DNA of 64,000 nucleotides from assembly GCF_004402405.1 (NCBI RefSeq), contig NZ_SOFE01000022.1:95341-159340 (forward strand). Reading direction: 5' to 3'. How positions within the stretch are numbered: position 1 is the stretch's first letter; each line of letters opens with the position of its first letter. The DNA comes from Cryobacterium levicorallinum. GTDB lineage: Bacteria; Actinomycetota; Actinomycetes; Actinomycetales; Microbacteriaceae. The position numbers were made by a program, and so were the translations under genes. Positions 1 through 9,738 of the stretch are shown here, piece by piece. The notes beneath the pieces were generated by a model, which was not told where the DNA came from, did no database searches, and saw nothing but the letters and a program-made list of their open reading frames with translations.

Positions 1-388
1 AGGCGAGAACTTCTCCGCCTACGCCCTTCTTCTCAGCCTGGCGGTCGGTAAGCAAACCGCTGGAGGTGGACAGGATGGCAACGCCGAGGCCGCCGAGAAC
101 CGTGGGGATCTCAGTCGACTTTGCGTACACGCGCAGGCCGGGCTTGGAAACCCGCTTGATGCCGACGATGGAACGCTCACGGTTCGGACCGAACTTGAGG
201 TCCAGCGTGAGGGTCTTGCCTACTGTTGCATCCTTGACGGTCCAGGCAGAGATATAACCCTGTGCCTTGAGGATGTCAGCGATGTGCGCTTTCAATTTGC
301 TATGCGGCATCGACACTGTGTCGTGGTACGCCGAGTTAGCGTTGCGCAGTCTGGTCAGCATGTCTGCGACCGGATCTGTCATTGTCAT
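1..388 (-). CDS. rpsH: 30S ribosomal protein S8 (3' end cut by window edge)
   Basis: S8 is a primary 16S rRNA-binding protein of the small subunit. The start is the ATG at 388-386, giving [17 protein letters not shown], which is the canonical S8 N-terminus. The frame stays open to base 1 and ends in GVGGEVLA, which is the family C-terminus a few residues before the usual end, so only about three codons and the stop lie outside the window. It is transcribed after rplE, from which an unusual 187-bp spacer separates it. Identification is certain. Confidence 0.97.
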   Translation of the reverse strand, partial: MTMTDPVADMLTRLRNANSAYHDTVSMPHSKLKAHIADILKAQGYISAWTVKDATVGKTLTLDLKFGPNRERSIVGIKRVSKPGLRVYAKSTEIPTVLGGLGVAILSTSSGLLTDRQAEKKGVGGEVLA

Positions 389-575
389 TTTGTGGTGCCT
401 TTCTCGCCTGGTTTCATCATCCGTTACGCGAATGACGACCTGTGGTGGTGAGGAAACCGATCGGTTGAACGGCTTCCGGGGTGAAAATCTGTGTGCGCCT
501 GGCATTTCTGCAGGGCGGGGCCAACCATGAGTTGGGAGCTCGCAAGCGCAAGCTCCCAACTCTAGTTGAAAAACG
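389..575. other. 187-bp rplE-rpsH spacer with no S14 gene
   Basis: In many bacteria the S14 gene (rpsN/rpsZ) lies between rplE and rpsH. Here no reading frame resembling S14 is visible on either strand. The spacer holds the strong hairpin at 529-562 and otherwise ordinary sequence. S14 must be encoded elsewhere, since it is essential. Confidence 0.8.
529..562. repeat. Perfect 12-bp inverted repeat between rplE and rpsH
   Basis: The arms GAGTTGGGAGCT (529-540) and AGCTCCCAACTC (551-562) are perfect, with a 10-base loop. It starts 14 bases after the rplE stop on the minus strand. No T-run follows, so it does not look like a classical intrinsic terminator. An RNA-processing site or partial attenuator is possible. 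Confidence 0.75.
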
Positions 576-1184
576 CTACTTCTGTGCGTCGGCCGTCTTG
601 AACGGGAAGCCGAGCGCCTTGAGCAGCGCGCGACCCTCATCGTTGGACTTCGCGGTCGTAACAACCGTGATGTCCATACCGCGAACGCGGTCAATGCGGT
701 CCTGGTCGATTTCGTGGAACATAACCTGCTCGGTCAGACCGAAGGTGTAGTTGCCCGCACCATCGAACTGCTTGTCGGACAGGCCGCGGAAGTCACGGAT
801 GCGAGGAAGGGCCAGGCTGAGCAGCCGGTCCAGGAACTCCCACATGCGGTCGCCACGAAGGGTGACGTGGGCGCCGATGGGCTGTCCCTCACGCAGTTTG
901 AACTGCGCGATGGACTTGCGAGCCTTGGTGACCTGCGGCTTCTGGCCGGTGATCTTGGTGAGGTCAGAAACCGCACCGTCCATCACCTTGCCGTCGCGTG
1001 CTGCTTCTCCGACACCCATGTTGACGACAATCTTCGTCAGGGTGGGGATACGGTGCACGTTGGTGAAGCCGAGTTCCTCGGAGAGCTTGGCACTGATCTC
1101 ATCGCGGTACTTCTGCTTCAGACGCGGCAGGGCCTTGACGGGCGCGGTGCCCTCAGGGGCGGTGCCGGTAACGGTGTCAGTCAT
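576..1184 (-). CDS. rplE: 50S ribosomal protein L5
   Basis: L5 binds 5S rRNA and forms part of the central protuberance. The 202-residue product has a short Ala/Pro-rich N-terminal extension, as in other actinobacteria, followed by the L5 core ([44 protein letters not shown]). The ATG at 1184 overlaps the rplX stop by one base (TAATG), which indicates translational coupling. Confidence 0.98.
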   Translation of the reverse strand: MTDTVTGTAPEGTAPVKALPRLKQKYRDEISAKLSEELGFTNVHRIPTLTKIVVNMGVGEAARDGKVMDGAVSDLTKITGQKPQVTKARKSIAQFKLREGQPIGAHVTLRGDRMWEFLDRLLSLALPRIRDFRGLSDKQFDGAGNYTFGLTEQVMFHEIDQDRIDRVRGMDITVVTTAKSNDEGRALLKALGFPFKTADAQK

Positions 1185-1543
1185 TAGAGGTCCTTCCCTG
1201 ACTTCTTGGCGTAACGAATGCGGACCGTCTTGGTGACGCCGTCCTTCGTTACCTCTTCCTGGCGGAAACCGACGCGGGTCGGCTTCTTGGTCTCCGGGTC
1301 GACGATGGCAACGTTGGACACGTGGATGGCGGCTTCGAAGGTCTCGATGCCACCCGTCTTGGTGCCGCGCTGGGTCTGTCCGACGCGAACGTGCTTGGTC
1401 ACGAAGTTGATGCCCTCAACGAGGACACGGTTCTTCTCGACGTCGACGGAGATGATCTTGCCCTGCTTGCCACGGTCTCCGCCGCGAGCCTGGCTGCGGC
1501 CGCTGATGACCTGTACGAGGTCACCCTTTTTGATTCTGGCCAT
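1184..1543 (-). CDS. rplX: 50S ribosomal protein L24
   Basis: L24 is an assembly-initiating 23S rRNA-binding protein. The 119-residue product starts [17 protein letters not shown], which is the KOW-motif start typical of L24, and contains [10 protein letters not shown] and GGIETFEA. It lies 2 bp after rplN and its stop overlaps the rplE start. Confidence 0.98.
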   Translation of the reverse strand: MARIKKGDLVQVISGRSQARGGDRGKQGKIISVDVEKNRVLVEGINFVTKHVRVGQTQRGTKTGGIETFEAAIHVSNVAIVDPETKKPTRVGFRQEEVTKDGVTKTVRIRYAKKSGKDL

Positions 1544-1545
1544 GA

Positions 1546-1914
1546 TTAAATAACCTCCGGTGCCAGCGAGATGATCTTCATGAACTTCTTGTCGCGAAGC
1601 TCGCGACCGACCGGTCCGAAGATTCGGGTGCCGCGGGGGTCACCGTCTGCCTTCAAGATCACTGCAGCGTTCTCATCGAACTTGATGTAGGAGCCGTCTG
1701 GACGACGGGTTTCCTTCTTGGTGCGAACGATGACAGCTTTGACGATGTCACCCTTCTTGACGTTTCCGCCCGGGATTGCATCCTTGACCGTGGCGACGAT
1801 GACGTCGCCCAGGCCGGCGTAACGACGGCCGGAGCCACCGAGAACGCGGATGGTCAAGAGTTCCTTGGCGCCGCTGTTGTCGGCAACCCGTACTCGTGAT
1901 TCTTGCTGAAGCAC
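1546..1914 (-). CDS. rplN: 50S ribosomal protein L14
   Basis: L14 lies at the subunit interface of the 50S particle. It has 122 residues, the usual length. The start is a GTG (read as [16 protein letters not shown]) and the conserved signatures are [14 protein letters not shown] and [12 protein letters not shown]. There is a 34-bp gap from rpsQ, the largest within this part of the operon. Confidence 0.98.
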   Translation of the reverse strand: MLQQESRVRVADNSGAKELLTIRVLGGSGRRYAGLGDVIVATVKDAIPGGNVKKGDIVKAVIVRTKKETRRPDGSYIKFDENAAVILKADGDPRGTRIFGPVGRELRDKKFMKIISLAPEVI

Positions 1915-1948
1915 TTTATAACTCCTTTACGTCAAGTAAGCGCGAGGC

Positions 1949-2248
1949 TTACTTGGCCTTCTCAAGAATCTCGACCAGGCGCCAGCGCTTGGAGGCGCTA
2001 AGCGGACGGGTCTCACTGATCAGGACCAGGTCGCCGATGCCGGCGGAGTTCGCCTCATCGTGCGCCTTCAGCTTGGATGTACGGCGGATGACCTTACCGT
2101 ACAACGGGTGCTTCACGCGGTCTTCGACAACGACAATGATGGTTTTGTTCATCTTGTCGCTGGTCACGTAACCACGCAGCGTCTTGCGGTAACCGCGAAC
2201 GAGAGCTTCTGCCTCGGCTGCGACGACCGTTTCGTCAGTCTTCGCCAT
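1949..2248 (-). CDS. rpsQ: 30S ribosomal protein S17
   Basis: S17 is a 16S rRNA-binding protein with an OB fold. The product has 99 residues. Its core is [16 protein letters not shown] followed by [17 protein letters not shown] and ending near [10 protein letters not shown] short acidic/Ala N-terminal extension precedes the family core, common in actinobacteria. It starts 2 bp after the rpmC stop. Confidence 0.97.
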   Translation of the reverse strand: MAKTDETVVAAEAEALVRGYRKTLRGYVTSDKMNKTIIVVVEDRVKHPLYGKVIRRTSKLKAHDEANSAGIGDLVLISETRPLSASKRWRLVEILEKAK

Positions 2249-2250
2249 GA

Positions 2251-2595
2251 CTAGGCCTCCTTCGTCTCGACGGTCTCGGCTGCAGCGTCGTCCGTGGACT
2301 CGTCTGCGGCCTTGGCCTTCTTGGTTTTCTTGTCGGCCTTCTCAGCCTTGGCCGGAGCCGGGGCTACGACCGGGGTTGCACGAATGCCCAGCTCGCGCTC
2401 ACGGAGAACCGTGTAGATGCGAGCGATGTCGCGCTTGACCGCGCGGAGGCGGCCGTGGCTCTCGAGCTGACCGGTGGCCGACTGGAAGCGCAGGTTGAAC
2501 AGCTCTTCCTTGGCCTTCTTCAGCTCTTCGAACAGCTTCTCATTGTCAAAAGTGTCGAGCTCGACTGGGGCGAGCTCCTTGGTTCCGATCGCCAT
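2251..2595 (-). CDS. rpmC: 50S ribosomal protein L29 with a long C-terminal tail
   Basis: L29 sits near the peptide exit tunnel. I choose the ATG at 2595 ([14 protein letters not shown]), which overlaps the rplP stop as TAATG; a longer frame upstream is only read-through of rplP. The L29 core ends at about residue 72 ([18 protein letters not shown]). It is followed by about 40 residues rich in Ala, Lys, Glu and Asp (for example [15 protein letters not shown]). Typical L29 is 60-75 residues, so the 114-residue length comes from this low-complexity tail. Confidence 0.96.
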   Translation of the reverse strand: MAIGTKELAPVELDTFDNEKLFEELKKAKEELFNLRFQSATGQLESHGRLRAVKRDIARIYTVLRERELGIRATPVVAPAPAKAEKADKKTKKAKAADESTDDAAAETVETKEA

Positions 2596-3014
2596 TATGC
2601 GTCGCCCTCCTCGCGCTTGATGATGCGTGCCTTGAGGGGCAGCTTGTGAATTGCACGGGTAAGTGCCTCTTTCGCAACGGCGTCGGTGACACCACTGAGC
2701 TCGAAGAGAACGCGTCCCGGCTTGACGTTGGCAACCCACCACTCGACCGAACCCTTACCGGAACCCATGCGGGTTTCGGCCGGCTTCTTGGTCAGCGGGC
2801 GGTCGGGGTAGATGTTGATCCACACCTTTCCACCACGCTTGATGTGACGTGTCATAGCGATACGAGCGGACTCGATCTGACGGTTGGTCACGTACGCGGG
2901 GGTCAGCGCCTGGATGCCATAGTCACCGAAGGAGACCGTGGTGCCACCAGTAGCGTGGCCGGTACGACCCGGGTGGTGCTGCTTGCGGTGCTTGACTCTA
3001 CGTGGAATCAACAT
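2595..3014 (-). CDS. rplP: 50S ribosomal protein L16
   Basis: L16 helps organise the A-site tRNA region and the peptidyl-transferase centre. The 139-residue product begins [17 protein letters not shown] and contains [12 protein letters not shown] and [18 protein letters not shown], all diagnostic. The start overlaps the rpsC stop by one base (TAATG) and the stop overlaps the rpmC start. Confidence 0.98.
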   Translation of the reverse strand: MLIPRRVKHRKQHHPGRTGHATGGTTVSFGDYGIQALTPAYVTNRQIESARIAMTRHIKRGGKVWINIYPDRPLTKKPAETRMGSGKGSVEWWVANVKPGRVLFELSGVTDAVAKEALTRAIHKLPLKARIIKREEGDA

Positions 3015-3784
3015 TATTTAGCCTCAACTCCTGCTGCGACCGGTGCCGCTGCCGGAGCATCTGCACGAGGTGCACGGCGCGGTCGATCGTCACGACGCTC
3101 GGGGCGGGACGACTTAGCGTTGGCCTGCTCGCGAGCGAGTTCCTTGTTGGTGATGTCGCCCTTGTAGATCCAGACCTTCACGCCGATGCGGCCGAAGGTG
3201 GTCTTGGCTTCGTAGAAGCCGTAGTCGATGTTCGCGCGAAGCGTGTGCAGGGGCACCCGGCCTTCGCGGTAGAACTCGCTGCGGCTCATCTCGGCGCCAC
3301 CCAGACGACCGGACACCTGGATACGAACACCCTTGGCGCCGGCGCGCTGTGCGCCCTGCAGGCCCTTACGCATCGCGCGGCGGAAGGCCACACGTGCGCT
3401 GAGCTGCTCGGCAATACCCTGCGCGACCAGCTGGGCATCCTGCTCGGGGTTCTTGACCTCGAGGATGTTCAGCTGAATCTGCTTGGCGGTGAGCTTCTCC
3501 AGGTCAGAGCGGATGCGCTCGGCCTCCGCGCCGCGGCGACCAATCACAATGCCCGGACGGGCAGTGTGGATGTCAACGCGAACGCGGTCACGAGTGCGCT
3601 CGATTTCGATGCGGCTGACGCCGGCACGGTCGAGGCTGGTGCTCAGCAGGCGACGGATCTTGACGTCTTCTGCGACAAAGTCAGCGTAACGCTGACCCGG
3701 CTTGGTCGAGTCAGAGAACCAACGCGATACGTGATCGGTGGTGATTCCCAGACGGAAGCCATAGGGGTTTACTTTCTGACCCAT
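3014..3784 (-). CDS. rpsC: 30S ribosomal protein S3
   Basis: S3 forms part of the mRNA entry tunnel. The 256-residue protein begins [15 protein letters not shown], has the KH-domain segment ([15 protein letters not shown]) and the C-terminal S3 domain ([11 protein letters not shown]). It ends in a variable Arg/Ala/Pro tail. It overlaps rplV and rplP by one base on each side. Confidence 0.98.
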   Translation of the reverse strand: MGQKVNPYGFRLGITTDHVSRWFSDSTKPGQRYADFVAEDVKIRRLLSTSLDRAGVSRIEIERTRDRVRVDIHTARPGIVIGRRGAEAERIRSDLEKLTAKQIQLNILEVKNPEQDAQLVAQGIAEQLSARVAFRRAMRKGLQGAQRAGAKGVRIQVSGRLGGAEMSRSEFYREGRVPLHTLRANIDYGFYEAKTTFGRIGVKVWIYKGDITNKELAREQANAKSSRPERRDDRPRRAPRADAPAAAPVAAGVEAK

Positions 3785-4149
3785 TACTTCGTACCCTCCT
3801 CAGGAGTGGTGAGCACAACCGTGATGTGGCTGGTGCGCTTCTTGATTTCGAATGCGCGACCCTGGGCACGAGCCTGGAAACGCTTGAGGGTCGTACCCTC
3901 GTCAACGAATGCCCGGCTGATGAACAGGTCCTGCTCGTCCAGATACGTGTTGGCTGCATCTGCCTTGACCCGGGCGTTGGCGATGGCCGAGGCCACCAGC
4001 TTGTACACCGGATCGGATGCGCCCTGGGGCGCAAACTTCAGAATTCCCAGCGCTTCATGCGCCTGCTTGCCGCGGATCATGTCAACGACGCGACGAGCCT
4101 TCTGGGGGGTAACGCGGATGTGACGCACGCGTGCGATCGACTCCACCAT
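3784..4149 (-). CDS. rplV: 50S ribosomal protein L22
   Basis: L22 lines the exit tunnel; changes in its beta-hairpin loop can give macrolide resistance. The 121-residue product starts [20 protein letters not shown] and keeps the usual loop region ([14 protein letters not shown]) with no visible insertion or deletion. It is coupled to rpsC by TAATG. Confidence 0.98.
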   Translation of the reverse strand: MVESIARVRHIRVTPQKARRVVDMIRGKQAHEALGILKFAPQGASDPVYKLVASAIANARVKADAANTYLDEQDLFISRAFVDEGTTLKRFQARAQGRAFEIKKRTSHITVVLTTPEEGTK

Positions 4150-4175
4150 TTCTTCTCCTCCTTCACGTCCCCGCG

Positions 4176-4457
4176 CTAGCGGCGACGGCCCTTCTTGTCG
4201 TCCTTCACGTGTCCACGGAAGGTGCGGGTGGGCGCAAACTCGCCGAGCTTGTGGCCGACCATGCTCTCGGTGACGAACACCGGGATGTGCTTGCGTCCGT
4301 CGTGCACTGCGATGGTGTGTCCGAGCATGTCGGGGATGATCATCGAGCGGCGCGACCAGGTCTTGATTACGTTCTTGCTCTTGGCTTCGTTCGCCGCGAA
4401 CACCTTGCGAAGCAGGTGGTCGTCAACGAAAGGGCCTTTCTTAAGACTTCTTGGCAT
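4176..4457 (-). CDS. rpsS: 30S ribosomal protein S19
   Basis: S19 contacts S13 in the head of the small subunit. It has 93 residues with the canonical start [15 protein letters not shown] and the core [18 protein letters not shown]. It sits 9 bp after rplB and 26 bp before rplV in the transcript. Confidence 0.98.
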   Translation of the reverse strand: MPRSLKKGPFVDDHLLRKVFAANEAKSKNVIKTWSRRSMIIPDMLGHTIAVHDGRKHIPVFVTESMVGHKLGEFAPTRTFRGHVKDDKKGRRR

Positions 4458-4466
4458 CGTCTACTC

Positions 4467-5306
4467 CTACTTACGCTTCTTGCCGACGGTGCGGCGACGA
4501 ACAATGAGCTTGTCGCTTTCCTTATTCGGGTGGCGGGTGCGCCCTTCCTTCTGGCCCCAGGGGCTGACGGGGTGACGTCCACCGGACGTCTTACCCTCAC
4601 CACCACCGTGCGGGTGATCGACCGGGTTCATGGCAACACCACGAACGGTCGGGCGAACGCCTTTCCAGCGCATACGTCCGGCCTTGCCCCAGTTGATGTT
4701 CGACTGCTCGGCGTTACCGACCTCGCCGATCGTCGCGCGGCAGCGAGCATCCACGTTGCGGATTTCACCAGACGGCAGACGAAGCTGGGCGTAAACGCCC
4801 TCCTTCGCGACCAGACGAACGGATGCTCCGGCGGAACGGGCCATCTTGGCGCCGCCACCCGGACGCAGCTCGATCGCGTGAATGATGGTACCGGTGGGGA
4901 TGTTCTTCAACGGCAGGTTATTGCCGGGCTTGATGTCAGCCCCGGCTCCCGACTCGATGATGTCGCCCTGGCTGAGCTTGTTCGGCGCGATGATGTAACG
5001 CTTCGTGCCGTCGATGAAGTGCAGGAGCGCGATGCGCGCCGTGCGGTTCGGGTCGTATTCAATTTCAGCGACGCGGGCGTTGACGCCGTCCTTGTCGTTG
5101 CGCTTGAAGTCGATCACGCGGTACTGGCGCTTGTGGCCACCACCGATGTGACGGGTCGTGATGCGGCCCTGGTTGTTACGTCCACCGGTCTTGGAGAGGG
5201 GACGCAGAAGCGACTTCTCCGGGGTGGAACGCGTGATTTCCGCGAAGTCGGCAACGGATGAACCGCGTCGACCCGGGGTCGTGGGCTTGTACTTACGAAT
5301 AGCCAT
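4467..5306 (-). CDS. rplB: 50S ribosomal protein L2
   Basis: L2 is a universally conserved peptidyl-transferase-centre protein. It has 279 residues, the usual size. It begins [18 protein letters not shown] and has [18 protein letters not shown], which carries the conserved His implicated in peptidyl-transferase function. The 22-bp gap from rplW carries the ribosome-binding site. Confidence 0.98.
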   Translation of the reverse strand: MAIRKYKPTTPGRRGSSVADFAEITRSTPEKSLLRPLSKTGGRNNQGRITTRHIGGGHKRQYRVIDFKRNDKDGVNARVAEIEYDPNRTARIALLHFIDGTKRYIIAPNKLSQGDIIESGAGADIKPGNNLPLKNIPTGTIIHAIELRPGGGAKMARSAGASVRLVAKEGVYAQLRLPSGEIRNVDARCRATIGEVGNAEQSNINWGKAGRMRWKGVRPTVRGVAMNPVDHPHGGGEGKTSGGRHPVSPWGQKEGRTRHPNKESDKLIVRRRTVGKKRK

Positions 5307-5328
5307 TAGTTATCCCTCTGCCTGTCGC

Positions 5329-5631
5329 TTAGCCGACGGCCGTGAAGATGTCGATGGAGCCAGACTTGAGCGTGACAATGGCACGCTTGGTGTCCTTGCG
5401 CTTGCCCATGCCGAACTTGGTGCGGCGAGTCTTGCCCACGCGGTTCAGGGTGTTGATCGAAGCGACCTGCACCTTGAAGATCTTTTCGATCGCGAGCTTG
5501 ATCTCCGTCTTGTTCGAGCGGGGGTCAACGATGAAGGTGTACTTACCCTCGTCAATCAGGCCGTAGCTCTTCTCAGAGACAACCGGAGAGATGATGATGT
5601 CGCGGGGGTCCTTGTTGGTCGCGATAGTCAT
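5329..5631 (-). CDS. rplW: 50S ribosomal protein L23
   Basis: L23 lies at the tunnel exit and docks trigger factor and SRP. I place the start at the ATG at 5631 ([20 protein letters not shown]), which overlaps the rplD stop by TAATG; the upstream extension of the frame is only antisense-free read-through of rplD. It has 100 residues and contains [15 protein letters not shown]. Confidence 0.97.
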   Translation of the reverse strand: MTIATNKDPRDIIISPVVSEKSYGLIDEGKYTFIVDPRSNKTEIKLAIEKIFKVQVASINTLNRVGKTRRTKFGMGKRKDTKRAIVTLKSGSIDIFTAVG

Positions 5632-6281
5632 TATGCGGCCACCTCTTCCTTCTTGGTCTTGCTCTCCACAAACGCGTTGAACGCGGCGGTGGTGAAGACA
5701 ATGTCGTCGCTGACGAGCACGTCGTAGGCGTTGAGCTGGTCCCACGAGAGGATGTGCACCGTCGGGATGTTGCGAATGCTGCGCAACGTGATCTCGTCGG
5801 TACGCTCAAGAACAACCAGCACGTGCTTGCTCGTGGCAATCTGCGAGAGCAGCTCCAGGGCAATCTTCGTGTTGGGGGTCTCAGCCGTGAACAGTGCCTC
5901 GACGATGTGCAGGCGGCCACCGCGGGCGCGGTCGCTCAGTGCACCCTTGAGGGCTGCGGCAATCATCTTTTTCGGGGTGCGCTGGTCGTAGCTGCGCGGG
6001 GTCGGTCCGTGGACGATTCCACCACCGGTCATCTGAGGAGCGCGGATCGAGCCCTGACGAGCGCGACCGGTTCCTTTCTGCTTGAACGGCTTGCGGCCGG
6101 CACCGGAAACTTCTCCACGGCGCTTGACCTTGCTCGTTCCCTGGCGTGCGGCAGCAAGCTGCGCAACAACGACCTGGTGGATGAGAGGAATGTTGGCGGG
6201 AACGTCGAAGAGCTCGTCGGGAAGCTCGGCAGAGCCTGCCTTCTTGCCCTTGGCGTCAATGATGTCGAGTGCTGTAGCCAT
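5631..6281 (-). CDS. rplD: 50S ribosomal protein L4
   Basis: L4 lines the peptide exit tunnel. The 216-residue product has [20 protein letters not shown] and [17 protein letters not shown], the diagnostic tunnel-loop segment. It lies 5 bp after rplC and is coupled to rplW. In some bacteria L4 autogenously represses this operon; nothing in this sequence establishes that here. Confidence 0.98.
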   Translation of the reverse strand: MATALDIIDAKGKKAGSAELPDELFDVPANIPLIHQVVVAQLAAARQGTSKVKRRGEVSGAGRKPFKQKGTGRARQGSIRAPQMTGGGIVHGPTPRSYDQRTPKKMIAAALKGALSDRARGGRLHIVEALFTAETPNTKIALELLSQIATSKHVLVVLERTDEITLRSIRNIPTVHILSWDQLNAYDVLVSDDIVFTTAAFNAFVESKTKKEEVAA

Positions 6282-6286
6282 AAGGA

Positions 6287-6946
6287 CTACGCTCCCTTCA
6301 CTGCGTTGCGAACGAATACGAGGCGGCCACGAGCACCGGGAACGGCACCCTTGACGAGCATGAGGCCCTTATCGGCGTCAATAGCGTGCACCTTGAGGTT
6401 CAGCACGGTTACGCGCTCGCCACCCATACGACCAGCCATGCGCATGCCCTTGAAGACACGGCTCGGGGTCGAAGAAGCACCGATGGAACCGGGCTTGCGG
6501 TGGTTACGGTGCGAACCGTGTGAAGAGGAAACACCCTTGAAGTTGTGACGCTTCATAACACCGGCGAAGCCCTTACCCTTGCTGGTGCCCATGACGTCAA
6601 CCTTGGTGCCGGCAGCGAAAACACCGTCAACGGTGAGCTCCTGGCCGAGGTTGTAGTCAGCGGCATCCGCGGTGCGGAGCTCGGTGATGTGGCGACGCGG
6701 CGTGACGCCGGCCTTGTCGAAGTGACCGGCAAGGGGCTTGTTGACCTTGCGCGGGTCGATGGGGCCAGCGGCGATCTGAACGCCGTTGTAGCCGTCGACG
6801 GCCTTGGTACGAACCTGCGTGACAACGTTCGGCGCGATTTCGATGACGGTAACGGGAACAAGTTTGTTGTTCTCGTCCCACACCTGGGTCATGCCGAGCT
6901 TCTTGCCAAGGAGACCCTTGGTGGTTTTGGTATCTGCGTAAGACAT
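6287..6946 (-). CDS. rplC: 50S ribosomal protein L3
   Basis: L3 initiates 50S assembly and reaches into the peptidyl-transferase centre. It has 219 residues with [17 protein letters not shown] near the start and [20 protein letters not shown] in the centre, then [18 protein letters not shown]. It sits 8 bp after rpsJ. Confidence 0.98.
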   Translation of the reverse strand: MSYADTKTTKGLLGKKLGMTQVWDENNKLVPVTVIEIAPNVVTQVRTKAVDGYNGVQIAAGPIDPRKVNKPLAGHFDKAGVTPRRHITELRTADAADYNLGQELTVDGVFAAGTKVDVMGTSKGKGFAGVMKRHNFKGVSSSHGSHRNHRKPGSIGASSTPSRVFKGMRMAGRMGGERVTVLNLKVHAIDADKGLMLVKGAVPGARGRLVFVRNAVKGA

Positions 6947-6954
6947 CGCGGGCC

Positions 6955-7263
6955 CTAGAGCTTGATCTCGATGTTGACGTCGGCCGGAAGGTCGAGGCGC
7001 ATGAGCGAGTCAACAGCCTTCGGGGTCGGGTCGATGATGTCGATCAGACGCTTGTGGGTGCGCATTTCAAAGTGCTCCCGGCTGTCCTTGTACTTGTGAG
7101 GAGAACGGATGACACACACCACGTTCTTCTCGGTCGGAAGCGGCACCGGGCCGACGACTGTAGCGCCCGCACGGGTCACTGTGTCGACGATCTTGCGCGC
7201 CGAAATGTCGATGACCTCGTGGTCATACGACTTAAGTCGAATGCGGATCTTCTGTCCCGCCAT
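6955..7263 (-). CDS. rpsJ: 30S ribosomal protein S10
   Basis: S10 acts in the 30S head and, as NusE, in antitermination. It has 102 residues: [19 protein letters not shown], then [19 protein letters not shown]. It is the first gene of the S10-spc operon in this window, preceded by a 491-bp non-coding leader region. Confidence 0.98.
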   Translation of the reverse strand: MAGQKIRIRLKSYDHEVIDISARKIVDTVTRAGATVVGPVPLPTEKNVVCVIRSPHKYKDSREHFEMRTHKRLIDIIDPTPKAVDSLMRLDLPADVNIEIKL

Positions 7264-7754
7264 GTCGAACTCTCTCTCTGTCGAGGCGTCTTACAGACAA
7301 CGGCACTGTTTGCCGAGGTTGCATTGGACGCCGTAGTAGCACTGCTGCTGAAAGCACCACTGTTCAAATGTCAATTTGATTCACGTACGAATAAACGACG
7401 CTCATCATCAACGCCGACTCCCAGAGCAGAACCTGGGGGACGACACGGTTTTACCCACGCCGACCAGATCGTTGATTTATGCTGCGCTCTGCTCCCTGCG
7501 GCCTAGCCTGCGATCGTTGCTCTTGCGACAAGTGTTCTTCGTAGAGGGTGACGCGACTATGCACTGCCTGGCAGTGATTCCGGCGACGCGTAGCGCACGC
7601 CGAAAGTGTTGAACTAGAAGAGTCTGCCACACAGTTACCACTTCATGCAACCCGGGCGTGTCGCACGCGTCTCGTCGGCTCGTTCTTGTCGGGCGATTCG
7701 CAGACGTAGGCCCGCGGCCGGCCGCGGGCCTACGCTCTGCTGCGCTGTGCGGGG
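7264..7754. promoter_or_regulatory. 491-bp region upstream of the S10 operon
   Basis: No convincing gene is visible on either strand. It should hold the S10-operon promoter. A TTGACA-like -35 is seen on the minus strand at 7369-7374, but I cannot pair it with a good -10. The distal end carries a perfect 30-bp palindrome (7705-7734) that probably ends the neighbouring gene. Confidence 0.5.
7705..7734 (-). terminator. Perfect 30-bp GC-rich palindrome, likely terminator
   Basis: The two 15-base halves (7705-7719 and 7720-7734) are exactly complementary, centred on GGCC/GGCC. It starts 20 bp past the stop of the small membrane protein gene on the minus strand. No long T-run follows, so it would be an L-shaped hairpin of the kind common in high-GC bacteria. 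Confidence 0.6.
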
Positions 7755-8213
7755 CTAGCCCTGAATGCCGGCGGCGACGCGCGGGCTCTGGTCGGCGCAG
7801 CTCTTGGCGGCGGACTCGGTCAGCACTCGCTCGGCCATGATTTGACGCGACTGGCCGGAGAGGCCCGATGTCGGGTATTCGGCCAGCACCTTGGAGATGA
7901 TTTCGGGGACCGACAGGGCGGCGTACTCGTCGAGACTGTTGCAGACCAACATGCTGTAGACGCTGACCGTGCTCGCCACGATGTCGTCGAGGATCTGCTG
8001 TTCCGTCTTCGCAGTCGGCGAGGAAATGGGTGTCGGCGCAAGCGTCGGGGTAGGGATCGTGCTCGGCGCCGGCGCGGACGCTCCCGGCCCAACGGCCGAT
8101 TGGGCAGCGGGGGCGGACCCGACCAGTCGCGGCACGATCACCACGGCGAGGATGCCGACCACCAGGATCGCGATCGCCATCAGGATGCGCACTTCGAGCT
8201 TAGATATCTGCAT
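7755..8213 (-). CDS. Small membrane-anchored protein, unknown function
   Basis: Not recognised. I start it at the ATG at 8213 (MQISKLEVRILMAIAIL); the upstream part of the frame lacks a coding look. The 152-residue product has one N-terminal hydrophobic segment (about residues 9-28), a Pro/Ser/Thr/Ala-rich linker (about 35-70) and an extracytoplasmic-looking C-terminal domain. That domain has two cysteines (LVCNSL and KSCADQ) that could form a disulfide. TATGGT lies 7-12 bases upstream of the ATG, so a leaderless transcript is possible. It stands alone between the str and S10 operons. Confidence 0.6.
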   Translation of the reverse strand: MQISKLEVRILMAIAILVVGILAVVIVPRLVGSAPAAQSAVGPGASAPAPSTIPTPTLAPTPISSPTAKTEQQILDDIVASTVSVYSMLVCNSLDEYAALSVPEIISKVLAEYPTSGLSGQSRQIMAERVLTESAAKSCADQSPRVAAGIQG

Positions 8214-8351
8214 GGGCAGACCATAACCGAAAACTGAGGATCCTGCAGGGAACCGGGCGCAACGCCATTCGCCGGAACCCAGACCCTGACATCCTCGCGA
8301 CGAGCGGGGCCGAGGCATCCGTCTGCAAAGTGCCGACAGCCGCGTGGGTAC

Positions 8352-8386
8352 AAAAAAGGGGCCGGGCCCGAAGGCCCGACCCCTTT
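8352..8386 (-). terminator. Intrinsic terminator after tuf
   Basis: On the minus strand a GC-rich stem (AAGGGGTCGGGCC paired with GGCCCGGCCCCTT) with a short loop is followed by a run of six T (8352-8357 are A on the plus strand). It starts 25 bp past the tuf stop. This is the clearest rho-independent terminator in the window and closes the str operon. Confidence 0.9.
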
Positions 8387-8410
8387 CAGGAGATCAGTAG
8401 GTGAAAAAGA

Positions 8411-9604
8411 CTACTTGATGATCTTGGTCACCGTGCCGGCGCCGACGGTGCGGCCACCTTCACGGATAGCGAAGCCGAGGCCCTCTTCCATGGCGATCGG
8501 CTGAATCAGCGCGACAGTCAGGTCGGTGGTGTCGCCAGGCATAACCATCTCGGTGCCCTCGGGCAGCGTGATGACGCCGGTGACGTCCGTGGTGCGGAAG
8601 TAGAACTGCGGGCGGTAGTTCGCGTAGAACGGGTTGTGACGCCCACCCTCGTTCTTGCTGAGGATGTACGCGGTGCCCTCGAAGTCGGTGTGCGGCGTAA
8701 CCGAACCCGGCTTGACGACGACCTGGCCGCGCTCAACGTCTTCGCGCTTGGTGCCACGAAGAAGAAGTCCACAGTTCTCGCCGGCCCACGCCTCGTCGAG
8801 CTGCTTGTGGAACATCTCAATACCGGTAACCGTGGTCTTCTGCGTCGGGCGGATGCCGACGATCTCGACCTCAGAGTTGATCTTGAGGGTTCCACGCTCG
8901 GCGCGGCCCGTAACAACGGTTCCACGGCCGGTGATCGTGAAGACGTCCTCGATCGGCATCAAGAACGGCTTGTCCTTGTCGCGGATCGGGTCCGGGATGT
9001 ACTCGTCAACGGCCTTCATGAGCTCAAGGATGTTGGCGGTCCACTTCTCGTCGCCCTCAAGCGCCTTGAGTGCGGAGACCTGGATAACGGGGGCGTTGTC
9101 GCCATCGAAACCCTGGCTGGAGAGAAGTTCACGAACTTCGAGCTCAACGAGCTCCATGATCTCTTCGTCGTCAACCATGTCGGCCTTGTTCAGCGCGACC
9201 ATGAGGGTCGGCACGCCGACCTGCTTGGCGAGAAGAACGTGCTCACGGGTCTGAGCCATCGGGCCGTCAGTAGCGGCAACCACGAGGATTGCGCCGTCCA
9301 TCTGAGCAGCACCGGTGATCATGTTCTTGATGTAGTCAGCGTGGCCGGGAGCATCGACGTGAGCATAGTGACGCTTGTCGGTCTCGTACTCAACATGCGA
9401 AATGTTGATCGTGATGCCGCGCTGGCGTTCTTCCGGAGCCGAGTCAATCGACGCGAAGTCGCGCTGAACGTTGATCTTGGACGGGAACTTATCGGCAAGA
9501 ACCTTGGAGATCGCTGCAGTCAGCGTGGTCTTTCCGTGGTCAACGTGACCGATCGTTCCGATGTTTACGTGCGGCTTTGTCCGCTCGAACTTGGCCTTGG
9601 CCAC
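8411..9604 (-). CDS. tuf: Translation elongation factor Tu
   Basis: EF-Tu is the GTPase that delivers aminoacyl-tRNA to the ribosome. It has 397 residues from a GTG start at 9604 with a strong GAGGAGGA ribosome-binding site at 9611-9618. GTPase motifs are GHVDHGKTT (G1), DAPGHADY (G3) and NKADMVDD (G4), and the C-terminal domains are complete. It follows fusA with a 134-bp gap that contains a GC-rich hairpin, so it may be partly transcribed on its own. Confidence 0.98.
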   Translation of the reverse strand: MAKAKFERTKPHVNIGTIGHVDHGKTTLTAAISKVLADKFPSKINVQRDFASIDSAPEERQRGITINISHVEYETDKRHYAHVDAPGHADYIKNMITGAAQMDGAILVVAATDGPMAQTREHVLLAKQVGVPTLMVALNKADMVDDEEIMELVELEVRELLSSQGFDGDNAPVIQVSALKALEGDEKWTANILELMKAVDEYIPDPIRDKDKPFLMPIEDVFTITGRGTVVTGRAERGTLKINSEVEIVGIRPTQKTTVTGIEMFHKQLDEAWAGENCGLLLRGTKREDVERGQVVVKPGSVTPHTDFEGTAYILSKNEGGRHNPFYANYRPQFYFRTTDVTGVITLPEGTEMVMPGDTTDLTVALIQPIAMEEGLGFAIREGGRTVGAGTVTKIIK

Positions 9605-9638
9605 TGTGGGTCCTCCTCAGGACTCGCGTGCAAATTCA

Positions 9639-9660
9639 CGGCCGCCGTTATGAGCGGCCG
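9639..9660. repeat. Hairpin in the fusA-tuf gap
   Basis: The arms CGGCCGC (9639-9645) and GCGGCCG (9654-9660) are perfect, with an 8-base loop. It lies about 35 bp upstream of the tuf start and could modulate read-through from fusA to tuf. Confidence 0.5.
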
Positions 9661-9738
9661 GTATGCGCTGGATGTGTCTACTTATGTTACTCGGGCCAGG
9701 TGGCCGAAGCGATTCGGCCCGAAGGCCAGAATAGAGGG

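Noticed and set aside
8352..8386. Tuf terminator as another member of the GGGCCC element family
   Set aside because: It contains GGGCCC once and forms a normal stem with a T-run; the four-box spacing is absent.
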